From Lactiplantibacillus herbarum (GTDB taxonomy: Bacteria; Bacillota; Bacilli; Lactobacillales; Lactobacillaceae), in contig NZ_LFEE01000001.1 of the NCBI RefSeq assembly GCF_001039045.1, positions 229,399 through 279,595 on the forward strand: a stretch of 50,197 bases of DNA, read 5' to 3'. Position numbers and translations under genes: made by a program. Numbering within the stretch: position 1 is the stretch's first letter; each line of letters opens with the position of its first letter. A model generated the notes under the pieces. The model worked only from the letters and a program-made list of their open reading frames with translations, had not been told where the DNA came from and ran no database searches. Below, one piece after another: positions 1-8,156 of the stretch.

Positions 1-83
1 CACAAACGATTGAAAGTGCACAATTATTCGTATTCCTAGGCTATGCTCGGCAGCAACCCGCCTTTTGTCCCACTCTTTTGATG

Positions 84-919
84 TTATTTAAACGGATTCC
101 AAAAACGGCCGCCATTAACTTTGAAGAGTAAAATCCCGAGCAAAATAATCAATAAAACGATGATCAATGCGAGGTAATCATTGCGACGAAAACGCTGGGC
201 CATATACCAAGTACGGTGTTTGCCCTTACCGAAGCGCCGTAGTTCCATGGCTTGACTGATGACTTCGATTCGGTCGAGACTGGAGAAAATCAAGGGCAGC
301 AGAATCTGAATTCCACCGCGAGCTCTAGTCATTAGTGAGCCTTCTTCGAAATTTCAAAGCCACGGGCCTGTTGCGCTAGGCTGATCGTTCGATAGTCTGT
401 CTGAACATCAGGGATGTAACGAAGGGCAATCGCCACCGAATAACTAATGCGGTAGGAAATCCCGATTTTGTTCAAACTAGCTGCAAATTCACTCGGATTG
501 GTTGTCATCAGGAAAATTAAGGCCAATGGAACCGCAAACGTATATTTGAGCAGCAGGTTGAATTCATAGAAAAGTTGTTCAGTCGTCAAATTGAAATAGT
601 GGTCGTGACTACCCAACAAGATGTGCTCCGTCCCATAGATGCTTACGCCATAGTGGGGTGCAAAGACGTAGACCATGATTAAGTTCAGAACGGAAAAACC
701 GATAATCACGTTCAGGACAAAGGAAATATCTTGATACCGGATCTTGGCAAAACGGAAGAGGATCACGGAGAAGAGCATGACGCCGATTAAGTAGCGGGTG
801 TCGTAAGTCATCATACCGATGATCGATAGTCCAACGAAGCAGAGCAGTTTAGTGCTACCACTGAGCCGGTTTAAAAAAGTATGTTGGTCATTATAACCAA
901 TCAGCAGGTCCCGTTGCAT
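84..919 (-). pseudogene. ECF transporter transmembrane protein EcfT, split by a 1-nt frameshift
   Basis: EcfT is the membrane scaffold of energy-coupling-factor importers, linking the ATPases to the S component. Two overlapping pieces make up one protein: 332-919 (195 aa, several membrane segments, ends QQARGFEISKKAH) and 84-332 (82 aa, starts MTRARGGIQ, contains SQAMELRRFG and a last membrane segment). Together they give the normal EcfT length of about 277 aa and both conserved Ala-Arg-Gly-type coupling motifs, one on each side of the break. The junction reads CACTAATGACT on the minus strand; one extra T (CACTTAATGACT) restores an uninterrupted AHLMTRA. Last gene of the minus-strand operon 3187-84. 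Either a real frameshift, which should inactivate the transporter unless the TAATG overlap allows the second piece to be made, or a sequence error. Family identity is confident; functional state is not. Confidence 0.85.
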
Positions 920-921
920 GG

Positions 922-2622
922 TTAACGTTCCTCCCGTTCAGTTTGCACAAACTTGGCGACAAATTCTGTCGGATCAAGCTGGTGCATTTTCGCTAGTGTA
1001 TATAGACTAGTTTCGGCTAGTGAAGCGCGCTTAATAATGTCACTGTCAGTTAAAACGGTGGCTGGAGCCGCGTCCATTATAATTTGGCCGTCACCCATGA
1101 CGATGGTGCGATCTGTATATTCGAGCATCAAATGCATATCATGGGTAATCAGCATAATCGTGATGTGTTGTTCGCGGTTAATCTGAGTTAAAAAGGTCAT
1201 CATTTCAGTGTAGTGCTTCAAATCTTGACCAGCAGTTGGTTCATCGAGAATCAGCATGGCGGGTTCTAACACTAGAATTGCCGCAATCGTGACTCGCTTT
1301 TTCTGACCAAAGCTGAGGGCCGCAATCGGCCAGTGACGGAATTCGTAGAGCCCATAGACCTTTAGGACGGCTAACACGCGTTGCTTGATGGTGCCTGGAT
1401 CAACGCCGCGCAGGACTAATCCAGCGGCTACTTCATCGTAGATCAGCGTTTTAGAAATCATCTGGGTAGGATCTTGTAAGATATAACCAATGTGATCAGC
1501 GCGTTCTTTGACTGATTGGTCAAGTAAGGAGTGGCCATCAAAGGTAAGTTGACCTGACTGCGGTGTTAGGAAACCCGTAATGAGGTTGCTCAACGTTGAT
1601 TTACCCGTCCCATTTTGGCCGACCAGACTGATCATTTCGCCACGATGCAAAGTAACGCTAAGATCGTTAACGATTGGTGCTGTGGGTTGGTACCCAAACG
1701 TGAGGTGGTCAATGGTCAGCAAGTCTTCGTCATGAACGACGGGGGTTGCTAGATCAACACCGGTAGTCCACTGTTTTAAGTTGGCTGTTAAATCGGGAAC
1801 TTGTAGTTTTGATAAGTCGTCAAGATGTTCACAAGTATTGAGATTAACGCCAGCTAATTTTAAAGCGGATAGATAAAGGGGTTCCCGTAAACCTAGTTGG
1901 GTCAGTAAAGACTGTCGCAAAATAGCTTCAGGTCGGTCATTGGCAACAATTGCACCATCTTGCATGACGATCAAACGATCGATTGGCTGTTGAAGGACAT
2001 CTTCAATGCGGTGTTCAATGATTACGACGGTGAGTTCCTGCGACCGACTTAACTGATCAATTAAGGCCATTGAAGCCTTCCCAGAAGCGGGATCAAGACT
2101 AGCTAGTGGTTCATCGAATAACAGAATCTTACTATTATCAATGAGAACCCCGGCCATGGAAACGCGCTGTTTTTGGCCACCTGATAGTTCTTGGGGGCGG
2201 TGTGTCAATAAGTCATTAAGATCTAGAGTTTCAGCCCATTTTTGAGTTGCTTGTTGCATCACTGGTTGGGTCTGTTCGTCATTTTCCAGTGAGAAGGCCA
2301 TATCTTCAACGACGGTGAGGCCAACGAATTGACTGTCGGGATCTTGTAAGACCGTTCCCACATCTTGTGATAGCTCAAAAATGGAACTGTCAGTAATGAC
2401 TTGACCAGCAATCGTAGCGGTACCGCTGATATTTCCTGGATAGGATTGGGGAATCAGGCCATTCAAGCAGCGTCCCAGAGTTGATTTACCAGAACCCGAA
2501 GGCCCCGCAATCAAGACTTTTTCCCCTGGATAAATATCTAAGTCAATGTGGCGCAAGGTTGGTTCCGTCTGGCTATTATATTGAAACGAAAAGTCTTGAA
2601 AGCTGATAATTGGCTTTGTCAT
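922..2622 (-). CDS. ECF transporter ATPase with two fused ATP-binding domains
   Basis: This 566-aa protein carries two complete ABC ATPase domains in one chain, as in the YkoD-type ECF ATPases, so it replaces the usual EcfA/EcfA' pair. Domain 1 (about 1-230) has Walker A GPSGSGKST, signature LSGGQKQR and Walker B ILLFDEP; domain 2 (about 300-540) has Walker A GQNGTGKST, a changed signature LSFGQKKR and Walker B MLILDEP. It powers uptake through EcfT (84-919) and the S component (2627-3187), which flank it with gaps of only 2 and 4 nt. It sits at the membrane on the cytoplasmic side. Expression probably follows the T-box leader at 3280-3515. Domain assignment is secure; the substrate is inferred from the leader. 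Confidence 0.93.
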   Translation of the reverse strand: MTKPIISFQDFSFQYNSQTEPTLRHIDLDIYPGEKVLIAGPSGSGKSTLGRCLNGLIPQSYPGNISGTATIAGQVITDSSIFELSQDVGTVLQDPDSQFVGLTVVEDMAFSLENDEQTQPVMQQATQKWAETLDLNDLLTHRPQELSGGQKQRVSMAGVLIDNSKILLFDEPLASLDPASGKASMALIDQLSRSQELTVVIIEHRIEDVLQQPIDRLIVMQDGAIVANDRPEAILRQSLLTQLGLREPLYLSALKLAGVNLNTCEHLDDLSKLQVPDLTANLKQWTTGVDLATPVVHDEDLLTIDHLTFGYQPTAPIVNDLSVTLHRGEMISLVGQNGTGKSTLSNLITGFLTPQSGQLTFDGHSLLDQSVKERADHIGYILQDPTQMISKTLIYDEVAAGLVLRGVDPGTIKQRVLAVLKVYGLYEFRHWPIAALSFGQKKRVTIAAILVLEPAMLILDEPTAGQDLKHYTEMMTFLTQINREQHITIMLITHDMHLMLEYTDRTIVMGDGQIIMDAAPATVLTDSDIIKRASLAETSLYTLAKMHQLDPTEFVAKFVQTEREER

Positions 2623-2626
2623 GGGC

Positions 2627-3187
2627 TTAGCGTTCCTTAGTTAAACTGCTGCGTTGGGTCCGCGTCCGCGCATATAGCACTAATAAAATGGTTCCGATGA
2701 TGGCAACTGAAAGGGAATCAGTGATCCAAGTTACAACGCCTTGAACGTAGACCTTGTTGGCTGGTTCGTGGTAGATCAGAATGTCACCAGTTGGGGCGAG
2801 TAGGACCCAGCCGATAAAGTTAACGATGATCTGGTAGATATTGAACCAGATTAATTTAGATTTACCAAGGACGCCATTTTCAATCTTCAAACGGTTCTTA
2901 GCAAACCCGAAGGCTACCCCAATCAAACCGTCAACGATGATCCAAGTCCACCATGGTGAGCCGTATGTAACGAAGTCGTTAAGGGTGTGACCGATGAAAA
3001 CGGCCAGTCCAGCAGCGACCGGGCCAAAGATCGCACCGAGTAGTGCTAAGAAGCCCATGGCAACGTTGATCTGAGTGTTTGGAACCCCAGTTGGAATAGC
3101 GACGAATTTCATGAGGACGAAGATCACGGCTGCACCGATCCCGGTGGCGACAACGGTACGAATTGAATTAGATTGGTTCTTTTTCAT
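2627..3187 (-). CDS. ECF transporter S component, UPF0397 family (candidate methionine-related uptake)
   Basis: This 186-aa membrane protein has five to six hydrophobic segments and the UPF0397 pattern (GFLALLGAIFGPVAAGLAV followed by GHTLNDF), the substrate-binding subunit of an ECF importer. Start: the ATG at 3187 has AAGGAGC 8 nt upstream; a longer frame up to 3247 lacks a ribosome site. It is the first gene of the operon with the fused ATPase and EcfT, about 90 nt after a T-box terminator. The T-box specifier reads ATG, so I infer the substrate is methionine or a compound feeding its synthesis; comparative-genomics work has already proposed Met-T-box-linked ECF transporters in lactobacilli. 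The family alone does not fix the substrate. Confidence 0.88.
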   Translation of the reverse strand: MKKNQSNSIRTVVATGIGAAVIFVLMKFVAIPTGVPNTQINVAMGFLALLGAIFGPVAAGLAVFIGHTLNDFVTYGSPWWTWIIVDGLIGVAFGFAKNRLKIENGVLGKSKLIWFNIYQIIVNFIGWVLLAPTGDILIYHEPANKVYVQGVVTWITDSLSVAIIGTILLVLYARTRTQRSSLTKER

Positions 3188-3279
3188 GGTAAAACGCTCC
3201 TTTAAAATGAAAATGACTAGTGACGACGAATAACTGGATAATGGCAATTAAGACTGTTGGACAGATGAAAAAAGGCAAT

Positions 3280-3515
3280 AAAAAAGCGCGCCTAAAAGCG
3301 AATGCTTTCTAGGACGCGTTTGCGTGGTACCACCGAGATTTCCCCTATACTAAGGGCTTGTCTTGATCGTAACGAATCGCTCCGACTAGGGTAACCCTAG
3401 TAGCTTCTCCAAGACCATTTTCAACTAAGGCCGTCATCGCGTTACACCAATCTACGACTCTCTCTGGGCGTTACTTAGCATACTTATCTCGTCACAGCTT
3501 TTCTCATCTGAATTT
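3280..3515 (-). promoter_or_regulatory. T-box leader, probable methionine specifier
   Basis: Read on the minus strand, the leader shows an AGAGAG bulge motif (about 3464), a specifier-loop sequence GAAAATGG whose ATG lies at 3418-3416 next to a short helix CGAGA/TCTTG, the T-box core GGTGGTACCACGC (3334-3322), and a terminator stem (about 3318-3285) followed by TTTTTTATT. Uncharged tRNA pairing with the specifier and the T-box bulge would favour antitermination and expression of the ECF operon. ATG predicts tRNA-Met. The register was chosen because the same GAA-N-codon spacing gives a sensible Tyr codon in the other T-box of this window (38946-38948). Confidence 0.85.
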
Positions 3516-3775
3516 AACTATTCCAGCATACGCCAAACGCCCAAGTGGTGCAAGTAAAACCGAACAGTGAAGCCGGTTACATGGCTATTGAACGGAAAAT
3601 TGCGTTATTTTATGGCTGTTTGAGGATTCAATGGCTCCCTTATTCGGTATCAGTAACGATTTAGTAAGGGAATTAATTAAACATAGTACATAAAAGTATA
3701 TACAAATGATTTCATTTAGCTACTAAAAGGGGTAAACTAGTTGACAAGATCGAGTGATGAAAGGGTGTGAGACGT
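3516..3775. other. Intergenic region between divergent ECF operon and GntR gene
   Basis: About 260 bp without a supported gene. It must hold the minus-strand promoter for the T-box transcript and the plus-strand promoter of the GntR gene. A TTGACA hexamer lies at 3741-3746 but I find no convincing matching -10 box. The stretch 3660-3735 is AT-rich. Nothing else is recognised. Confidence 0.5.
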
Positions 3776-4492
3776 ATGGCTTACAAATATGAAACAATTG
3801 CGGATAGTTTACGACAAGATATTAAATCAGGGAAATATACCCCGGGTGAATTGATGCCTGACCAAAATAAATTGGCTGCAACTTTTGATACGACTAGAAT
3901 TACGATTCATAAGGCGATTCAGTTACTGATTATTGAAGGAATGGTCTATTCCAAGCGTGGCGCCGGAACCTTCGTGCGTAAAGACTTTGGTTTAACTGAA
4001 CGACGACAAGAAACATTAGTTGATCGACCACTTGGAACGACACAGACTAATGAAGGTAAGAAGGTTACTAGTAAGGTCTTAGAACTGCAGGCCCGACTAC
4101 CTACTAAACGTGAGGCGGCGCAACTATTAATCGATGAGATGGATCCCGTTTACGTGATTCGGCGGACGCGGTACGTTGAGGATAAGGTATGGGCGTATGA
4201 ACATACCATTATGCCAACTAGTATTGTGACGTTAACGAAAAAGGTGCTGGAAGGTTCAATCTACGGTTATTTAGAGAAGACGAGTGGCAAAACGATTGCT
4301 GGCTCACACCGGATTATTTCGGCGTCTAAAGTAACAGCGGATGATGTTGAGGCGATGGGCGCGGTTCTTGATGATCCCGTCTTAGTGATCAATCAGATCA
4401 GCTACATGGACGACGGTCAGCCGTTTGAAGTATCAGAATCACACTTTCCATACGCAACTAGTACGGTCGTTGCGGACGTTCAAGTTCATTAA
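3776..4492 (+). CDS. GntR-family transcriptional regulator (HutC/UTRA type)
   Basis: A 238-aa cytoplasmic DNA-binding regulator. The N-terminal winged helix-turn-helix (about 5-70: YETIADSLRQDIKSGKY, LAATFDTTRITIHKAI, RGAGTFV) is typical of GntR. The C-terminal part (about 85-235) matches a UTRA ligand domain (VYVIRRTRYVEDKVWAYEHT, YGYLEKTSGKTI), which usually binds a sugar phosphate or another small effector. The ATG at 3776 is preferred over the GTG at 3767 because AAAGGGTG is about 9 nt upstream of the ATG. The gene stands alone between the divergent ECF operon and the PadR cluster, so the target is unknown. A weak GC hairpin followed by TTTTTT (4495-4535) may end it. Confidence 0.88.
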   Translation: MAYKYETIADSLRQDIKSGKYTPGELMPDQNKLAATFDTTRITIHKAIQLLIIEGMVYSKRGAGTFVRKDFGLTERRQETLVDRPLGTTQTNEGKKVTSKVLELQARLPTKREAAQLLIDEMDPVYVIRRTRYVEDKVWAYEHTIMPTSIVTLTKKVLEGSIYGYLEKTSGKTIAGSHRIISASKVTADDVEAMGAVLDDPVLVINQISYMDDGQPFEVSESHFPYATSTVVADVQVH

Positions 4493-4636
4493 TGAGATCG
4501 GTAACCGCGGTAATCAGTGGCTGCCGATTTTTTGTTGAATAACGGGATCTGTATTGCATTCAGTTGAGGAGAAGACCATAATTAAATCAATTTAAAAAGT
4601 AAGCGCTTAATGTAGCGTTAAAGGGGGACTTTAATT

Positions 4637-4966
4637 ATGGCAGAAGATTTTTATCAACGATTAATCGACAAGTATCAACCAATGACGGAAGCAGCTTTCT
4701 TAGTACTCGTGAGTGTTCGAAAGCCGATTACAAGCGATGCTATTCCACAAAAAATCGCAGAATTAACTGATGGTAAGTTGCAGCTGGGGTTGGGGACGCT
4801 ATTTACCAATCTACACGCGATGAAAAGGGATTATCTCATGACGGAACGAGTGGATGAGAACGATGTTTCTACCTATGAGATTACGGGGAGTGGCGACGCA
4901 GTGTTGGCAGCCGAGCGGGATCGGTTACGACTGTTGAACCAGATTTGTGAGAACGAAAAATTGTAA
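4637..4966 (+). CDS. PadR-family transcriptional regulator
   Basis: A 109-aa winged-helix protein with the PadR layout: MTEAAFLVLVSV at the N-terminus, the PAQ-like block GLGTLFTNLHAM and a short C-terminal helix. It starts at an ATG preceded by AAGGGGGAC. The next gene (4990) begins 23 nt downstream, followed by a paralogue of that gene, so the three probably form one operon. PadR genes are often found beside DUF2812 genes, suggesting that the regulator controls its own operon in response to a membrane or drug signal. The effector is unknown. Confidence 0.85.
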   Translation: MAEDFYQRLIDKYQPMTEAAFLVLVSVRKPITSDAIPQKIAELTDGKLQLGLGTLFTNLHAMKRDYLMTERVDENDVSTYEITGSGDAVLAAERDRLRLLNQICENEKL

Positions 4967-4989
4967 GTTAATAGGGGGGAGTGACGCAG

Positions 4990-5778
4990 ATGTGGCGTTA
5001 CAAAGTAATGATCAAAGGCTCTGAAAAAGAGTTAGCGTGGTTGAATCAACAGGCACAACGGGGACAGCTGTTACAGCGGATTCATGGTGACTGGTACCAG
5101 TTCAAGGCAACATCGGAGAAGTACCGCCTGTTTAGCGAGTACGTGACTAACGATGTGGCGACAGAAATTCAAGAACAAACTTCGCCATTTGAAGTCTTAA
5201 CGACATTGCAGTTAAAAGATCCAGAGGTACAAGTTATTTATACGGGGAGTACCCAAGTCGCATTGCAACAAGCCCGGGTGGATCAGCGTGATGCGCCGTT
5301 ACAGTTAAAGATTGCGTTGGCGCAACGTGGGCATTTCCTGAATAGCATGAATACGATACTTTTTGTCGGGCTAGGCTTGCTGATTGTGCTGATCTTGACG
5401 AATAATATTTCAGAGAATCTCGGGGACCTCTATGTACTACTCTGGATATTAATTGGTGGTCACCCCGCATTGCAGGCTAGACGCATTCATAAAGAAGCTA
5501 ATGAGTTACGGATGATCACGCAGCAGTACGATGATGCGTGGCGGCCCACGATGCACGTTTTCTTGAAGAATATGGCTGAAGACTTGGATACGGAAAAAGT
5601 AGCCAGCTTGGGTGCTTGGAGCTTTGTTGGCAAGGATCATAAGGGCATGTCATGGTATGACGTTCGAACGCTAGCTAGCGAGTCAGAAATCAAGCAAACG
5701 GTGCAGAAGGTGGTTGGTCCAGATGTTACAGTAACTATCGTCAGCTGGCTTGGACTGGCCCCACTTGGCTATATTTGA
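4990..5778 (+). CDS. DUF2812 membrane protein (copy 1)
   Basis: A 262-aa protein. Residues about 1-100 form a soluble DUF2812-like domain (MWRYKVMIKGSEKELAWLNQ, RIHGDWYQFK, YRLFSEYV). Two hydrophobic segments follow at about 118-160 (ILFVGLGLLIVLILT and LYVLLWILIGG), then a soluble tail ending SWLGLAPLGYI. The ATG at 4990 is preferred over the upstream GTG at 4981 because GGGGGGA sits about 10 nt before it and the paralogue at 5813 begins with the same MW. No enzymatic motif is visible. It lies between the PadR gene and its paralogue. Function unknown; PadR linkage suggests a membrane-stress or transport accessory role. Confidence 0.8.
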   Translation: MWRYKVMIKGSEKELAWLNQQAQRGQLLQRIHGDWYQFKATSEKYRLFSEYVTNDVATEIQEQTSPFEVLTTLQLKDPEVQVIYTGSTQVALQQARVDQRDAPLQLKIALAQRGHFLNSMNTILFVGLGLLIVLILTNNISENLGDLYVLLWILIGGHPALQARRIHKEANELRMITQQYDDAWRPTMHVFLKNMAEDLDTEKVASLGAWSFVGKDHKGMSWYDVRTLASESEIKQTVQKVVGPDVTVTIVSWLGLAPLGYI

Positions 5779-5812
5779 TTCGGATAATAAACAAACTTTG
5801 GAAGCGATATAA

Positions 5813-6625
5813 ATGTGGAAACATCGATTTTTAATTAAGGGTTCACAGCAGGAAACAGAATGGCTCAACCGGTTAGCCAAAAAGCACTACTTATTAGCTG
5901 GTATTCGTGGAAACTGGTATCAATTTGAGCGTGTAGAAACTAGCTACCGGGTTTTTAGTGAGTACGTTTCACAGGACGTAGTTACGGCAATGACTGAAGA
6001 GAAGTCAGCCTTTAAAGTATTGGTAACGGTTCAATTACAGGACCCTGACGTTCAAGTTGTGTATACCGGTAGTGATCAGCCAATATTACAGACAACGACG
6101 ATGGCGCCCAGTGATCCGCAAGTGCGTTTGAAAGTTGCCTTGCATCTGCGTGATCAAGCGATGAATACAATCAATCTCAGCCTCTTTGCGGGTGTGGTCG
6201 TCTGGGGATTGATGATTATCTTTGCGATTCGGCAAGGGAGCGACACGTTCATAAGTTGGGCAGTGCTAGTCAGTCTGATTGGGATATTTGCACTACTACG
6301 CTTATACCGTGCGGCACATAATTTACAGAAGCAAATCGTAAAGTTACGCCGGGATACTGATGAGTATGACGGTGCGTGGATGCCTACGATGCACGTCTTC
6401 ATTAATCAACTCACAGCGGATTTGGATGTTGAGAGTGCAGATCTCAAATCACTGGGACGTTGGACATTGGTAGGACACAGCAAGAAAGGCCAATACTGGT
6501 ATGATTTGCAAACATTGGCTAATGAGAAGGAGATTAAGCAGTCGTTACGGGTTGATATTCCAACCACGGCGACGGTTAACGTCTTCAGTTGGTTAGGATT
6601 AGCACCAGTTATGTGGTTTGTATAG
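5813..6625 (+). CDS. DUF2812 membrane protein (copy 2)
   Basis: A 270-aa paralogue of the preceding gene. It shares the N-terminal block (MWKHRFLIKGSQQETEWLNR, GNWYQFE, YRVFSEYVSQDV), two membrane segments at about 122-165, the MHVF motif (ATMHVF-like WMPTMHVFI) and the end SWLGLAP. The tandem pair probably arose by duplication with considerable divergence. Its ribosome site (TTGGAAG) is weaker than that of copy 1. A strong terminator follows at 6641-6673. Function unknown. Confidence 0.8.
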   Translation: MWKHRFLIKGSQQETEWLNRLAKKHYLLAGIRGNWYQFERVETSYRVFSEYVSQDVVTAMTEEKSAFKVLVTVQLQDPDVQVVYTGSDQPILQTTTMAPSDPQVRLKVALHLRDQAMNTINLSLFAGVVVWGLMIIFAIRQGSDTFISWAVLVSLIGIFALLRLYRAAHNLQKQIVKLRRDTDEYDGAWMPTMHVFINQLTADLDVESADLKSLGRWTLVGHSKKGQYWYDLQTLANEKEIKQSLRVDIPTTATVNVFSWLGLAPVMWFV

Positions 6626-6640
6626 GGTGTTAGTGAATGA

Positions 6641-6673
6641 GGTTAGTCGATTAATATTCGACTAACCTTTTTT
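6641..6673 (+). terminator. Rho-independent terminator of the PadR-DUF2812 operon
   Basis: A perfect 10-bp stem GGTTAGTCGA/TCGACTAACC with a 7-nt loop, followed by TTTTTT. Confidence 0.9.
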
Positions 6674-6936
6674 CGTTAATATAATTTTTATAAAATAAAT
6701 AATAGTAAGTGACACAGAATAACAATAGTAGTATTCTGAATAAAAGACAAAGCTGGAATAGGTTGAGTGTTTAGAATTAAAAATGTAATTATTAGAGCTT
6801 AAATAAATTATGCTATGAATATTTTCTGATTCGTCACAAATATTTCATAAAATCGGGTTAACTTATAGTTAGTAGATTTAATCAGTTTTGAGTGGTTAAT
6901 AAAAGTATTGAAAGAAAATATAGTGAGGTGATTTTG
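6674..6936. other. AT-rich intergenic region
   Basis: Very AT-rich 260-bp gap before the AP2-domain gene. No supported gene; short frames on both strands lack ribosome sites. The promoter of the AP2 gene is presumably here, but no clean -35/-10 pair stands out. Confidence 0.5.
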
Positions 6937-7428
6937 ATGCGACTTAAAGATTTGACTGGTGAAACCTTCAGTCGGTTGACCGTAATTGAACGGGCTGAAA
7001 GTGCACCAAATGGAAATGCTCGGTGGTTGTGTCAATGTTCATGTGGTCAAAAGGTGGTTGTCGATAGTTACCGTCTACGTAAAGGAATCACGAAGAGTTG
7101 TGGTTGTTTACGCGCAGATGTTAGTCGTCACAACATCTTTGAGAACCCCAAGACTCGTCAGAATATGGGGCGGAGTGACAACTTACCACTATATCAAGGC
7201 ACATCGCTTGATCGTTTGAAACCTAATAGCCGCAACCGAAGCGGTGTGATTGGCGTGTCATTTGATCGCTGCTCACAGAAGTGGGTTGCACGGTTAATGT
7301 ATCGCGGTCAATTGGTACTTAATCAGCAATTTGCTGATATGGACGATGCGATTACGGCCCGTCAAGAGGCAGAACAACGTTACGTGATGCCTGTCTTAGA
7401 AGAATATGAGAAATCAAGTGCGGAATAA
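6937..7428 (+). CDS. AP2-domain protein with N-terminal cysteine cluster
   Basis: A 163-aa protein starting at the ATG at 6937, which has GAGGTGA 6 nt upstream; an extension to 6892 lacks a ribosome site. Residues about 5-65 hold a small cysteine-rich module (CQCSCG ... SCGC) like those in phage-type HNH/AP2 proteins and probably bind zinc. Residues about 105-150 resemble an AP2/ERF-type DNA-binding domain (SGVIGVSFDR, KWVARLMYRGQ, DDAITARQEAE). No HNH or GIY-YIG nuclease motif is visible, so it is a DNA-binding protein rather than a recognisable homing endonuclease. It is monocistronic, with an AT-rich upstream region. Probably mobile or phage in origin; role unknown. Confidence 0.75.
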   Translation: MRLKDLTGETFSRLTVIERAESAPNGNARWLCQCSCGQKVVVDSYRLRKGITKSCGCLRADVSRHNIFENPKTRQNMGRSDNLPLYQGTSLDRLKPNSRNRSGVIGVSFDRCSQKWVARLMYRGQLVLNQQFADMDDAITARQEAEQRYVMPVLEEYEKSSAE

Positions 7429-7446
7429 TTGAACGTACATAAATTA

Positions 7447-7478
7447 AGTATCGCCAGGAAACTGGTGATGCTTTTTTT
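7447..7478 (+). terminator. Terminator of the AP2-domain gene
   Basis: An 11-bp stem (AGTATCGCCAG/CTGGTGATGCT with G-T pairs), GAAA loop, then a run of seven T. Confidence 0.9.
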
Positions 7479-7650
7479 GTGTCATTATTTCCCGGGAAAT
7501 GATGATTAGACTATTCTAAAACGGTAAATAGATGCTTGAAAAGACTGAGACTTACCGGTGTTGTTTAGGGAGTAGAACAGCGATTCACGTGGGTTTTCTA
7601 GAGGCTTTATGGTGGCTAGAGTGTTTTTTTGGGGATAAAATATCAGTTTA

Positions 7651-7702
7651 TTGTTTACATCTGTAAACAAAAGATGTATATTATATTTACAAATGTAAAC
7701 AA
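7651..7702 (+). promoter_or_regulatory. Copper-responsive promoter with two CopY-type boxes
   Basis: A perfect 20-bp palindrome built on TTTACATCTGTAAA (7651-7670) and a second, TTTACAAATGTAAA (7686-7699), match the CopY cop box core TACAnnTGTA. They bracket a promoter: -35 TTTACA 7654-7659, 17-bp spacer, -10 TATATT 7677-7682. Repressor binding would block both elements and copper should derepress the operon 7768-10369. No copY gene lies in this window, so the repressor acts from elsewhere. Confidence 0.9.
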
Positions 7703-7767
7703 AGACTGCGAAAAGACGTAACCAGTTCAGTTGAAAATAAAAGCATAATTAAATGGAGGCAGTTCAA

Positions 7768-8139
7768 ATGGATAAATTAATCGTATTAGTTGTTGGTGTT
7801 GCCGCAATCGGGTTTATCGTATGGTGGTTTTTCGGGCATCACGAAGCCAGTGCAGCTGAGGCACAAGTTTCTGAACAGGCACAAAGCATTGATATCGTCG
7901 TTAATGGTGGTTACTCACCTGAGCACGTGGTTTTGAAAAAAGGAACGCCGGCTGTGCTTAATTTTACGCGTAAAGACGCGTCTGGTTGTTTAGATCACGT
8001 GGTCTTTCCAGACTTCGGGATCAACCAAGAATTACCACGCGGCGAAAAAGTTGCCGTTGAAATTAATACCGAGCAAGCAGGCGAATTTTCTTGGGCCTGT
8101 GGGATGGACATGTTTCATGGCAAAATCGTGATTCAATAA
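7768..8139 (+). CDS. cupA: Membrane-anchored cupredoxin, CupA-like copper chaperone
   Basis: A 123-aa protein: one membrane segment at about 4-22 (LIVLVVGVAAIGFIVWWFF), a short linker, then a cupredoxin domain (about 38-123). Candidate Cu(I) ligands are Cys74, Cys111, Met113 and Met115 (SGCLDHVV and WACGMDMFHG), the same pattern used by pneumococcal CupA, which passes Cu(I) to CopA. The ATG at 7768 is chosen because GGAGGC lies 7 nt upstream; the frame's first ATG (7753) overlaps that ribosome site. First gene of the copper operon, directly behind the CopY boxes. The domain should face the extracytoplasmic or cytoplasmic side depending on topology, which the sequence does not settle. Confidence 0.85.
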   Translation: MDKLIVLVVGVAAIGFIVWWFFGHHEASAAEAQVSEQAQSIDIVVNGGYSPEHVVLKKGTPAVLNFTRKDASGCLDHVVFPDFGINQELPRGEKVAVEINTEQAGEFSWACGMDMFHGKIVIQ

Positions 8140-8156
8140 AAAGGAGAAAATAAATA

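Noticed and set aside
1-83. Possible gene end at the left edge
   Set aside because: Too little sequence; no frame or hairpin supports a feature.
5234-5470. Minus-strand frame inside the first DUF2812 gene
   Set aside because: Shadow of the real gene, no ribosome site, unlikely protein composition.
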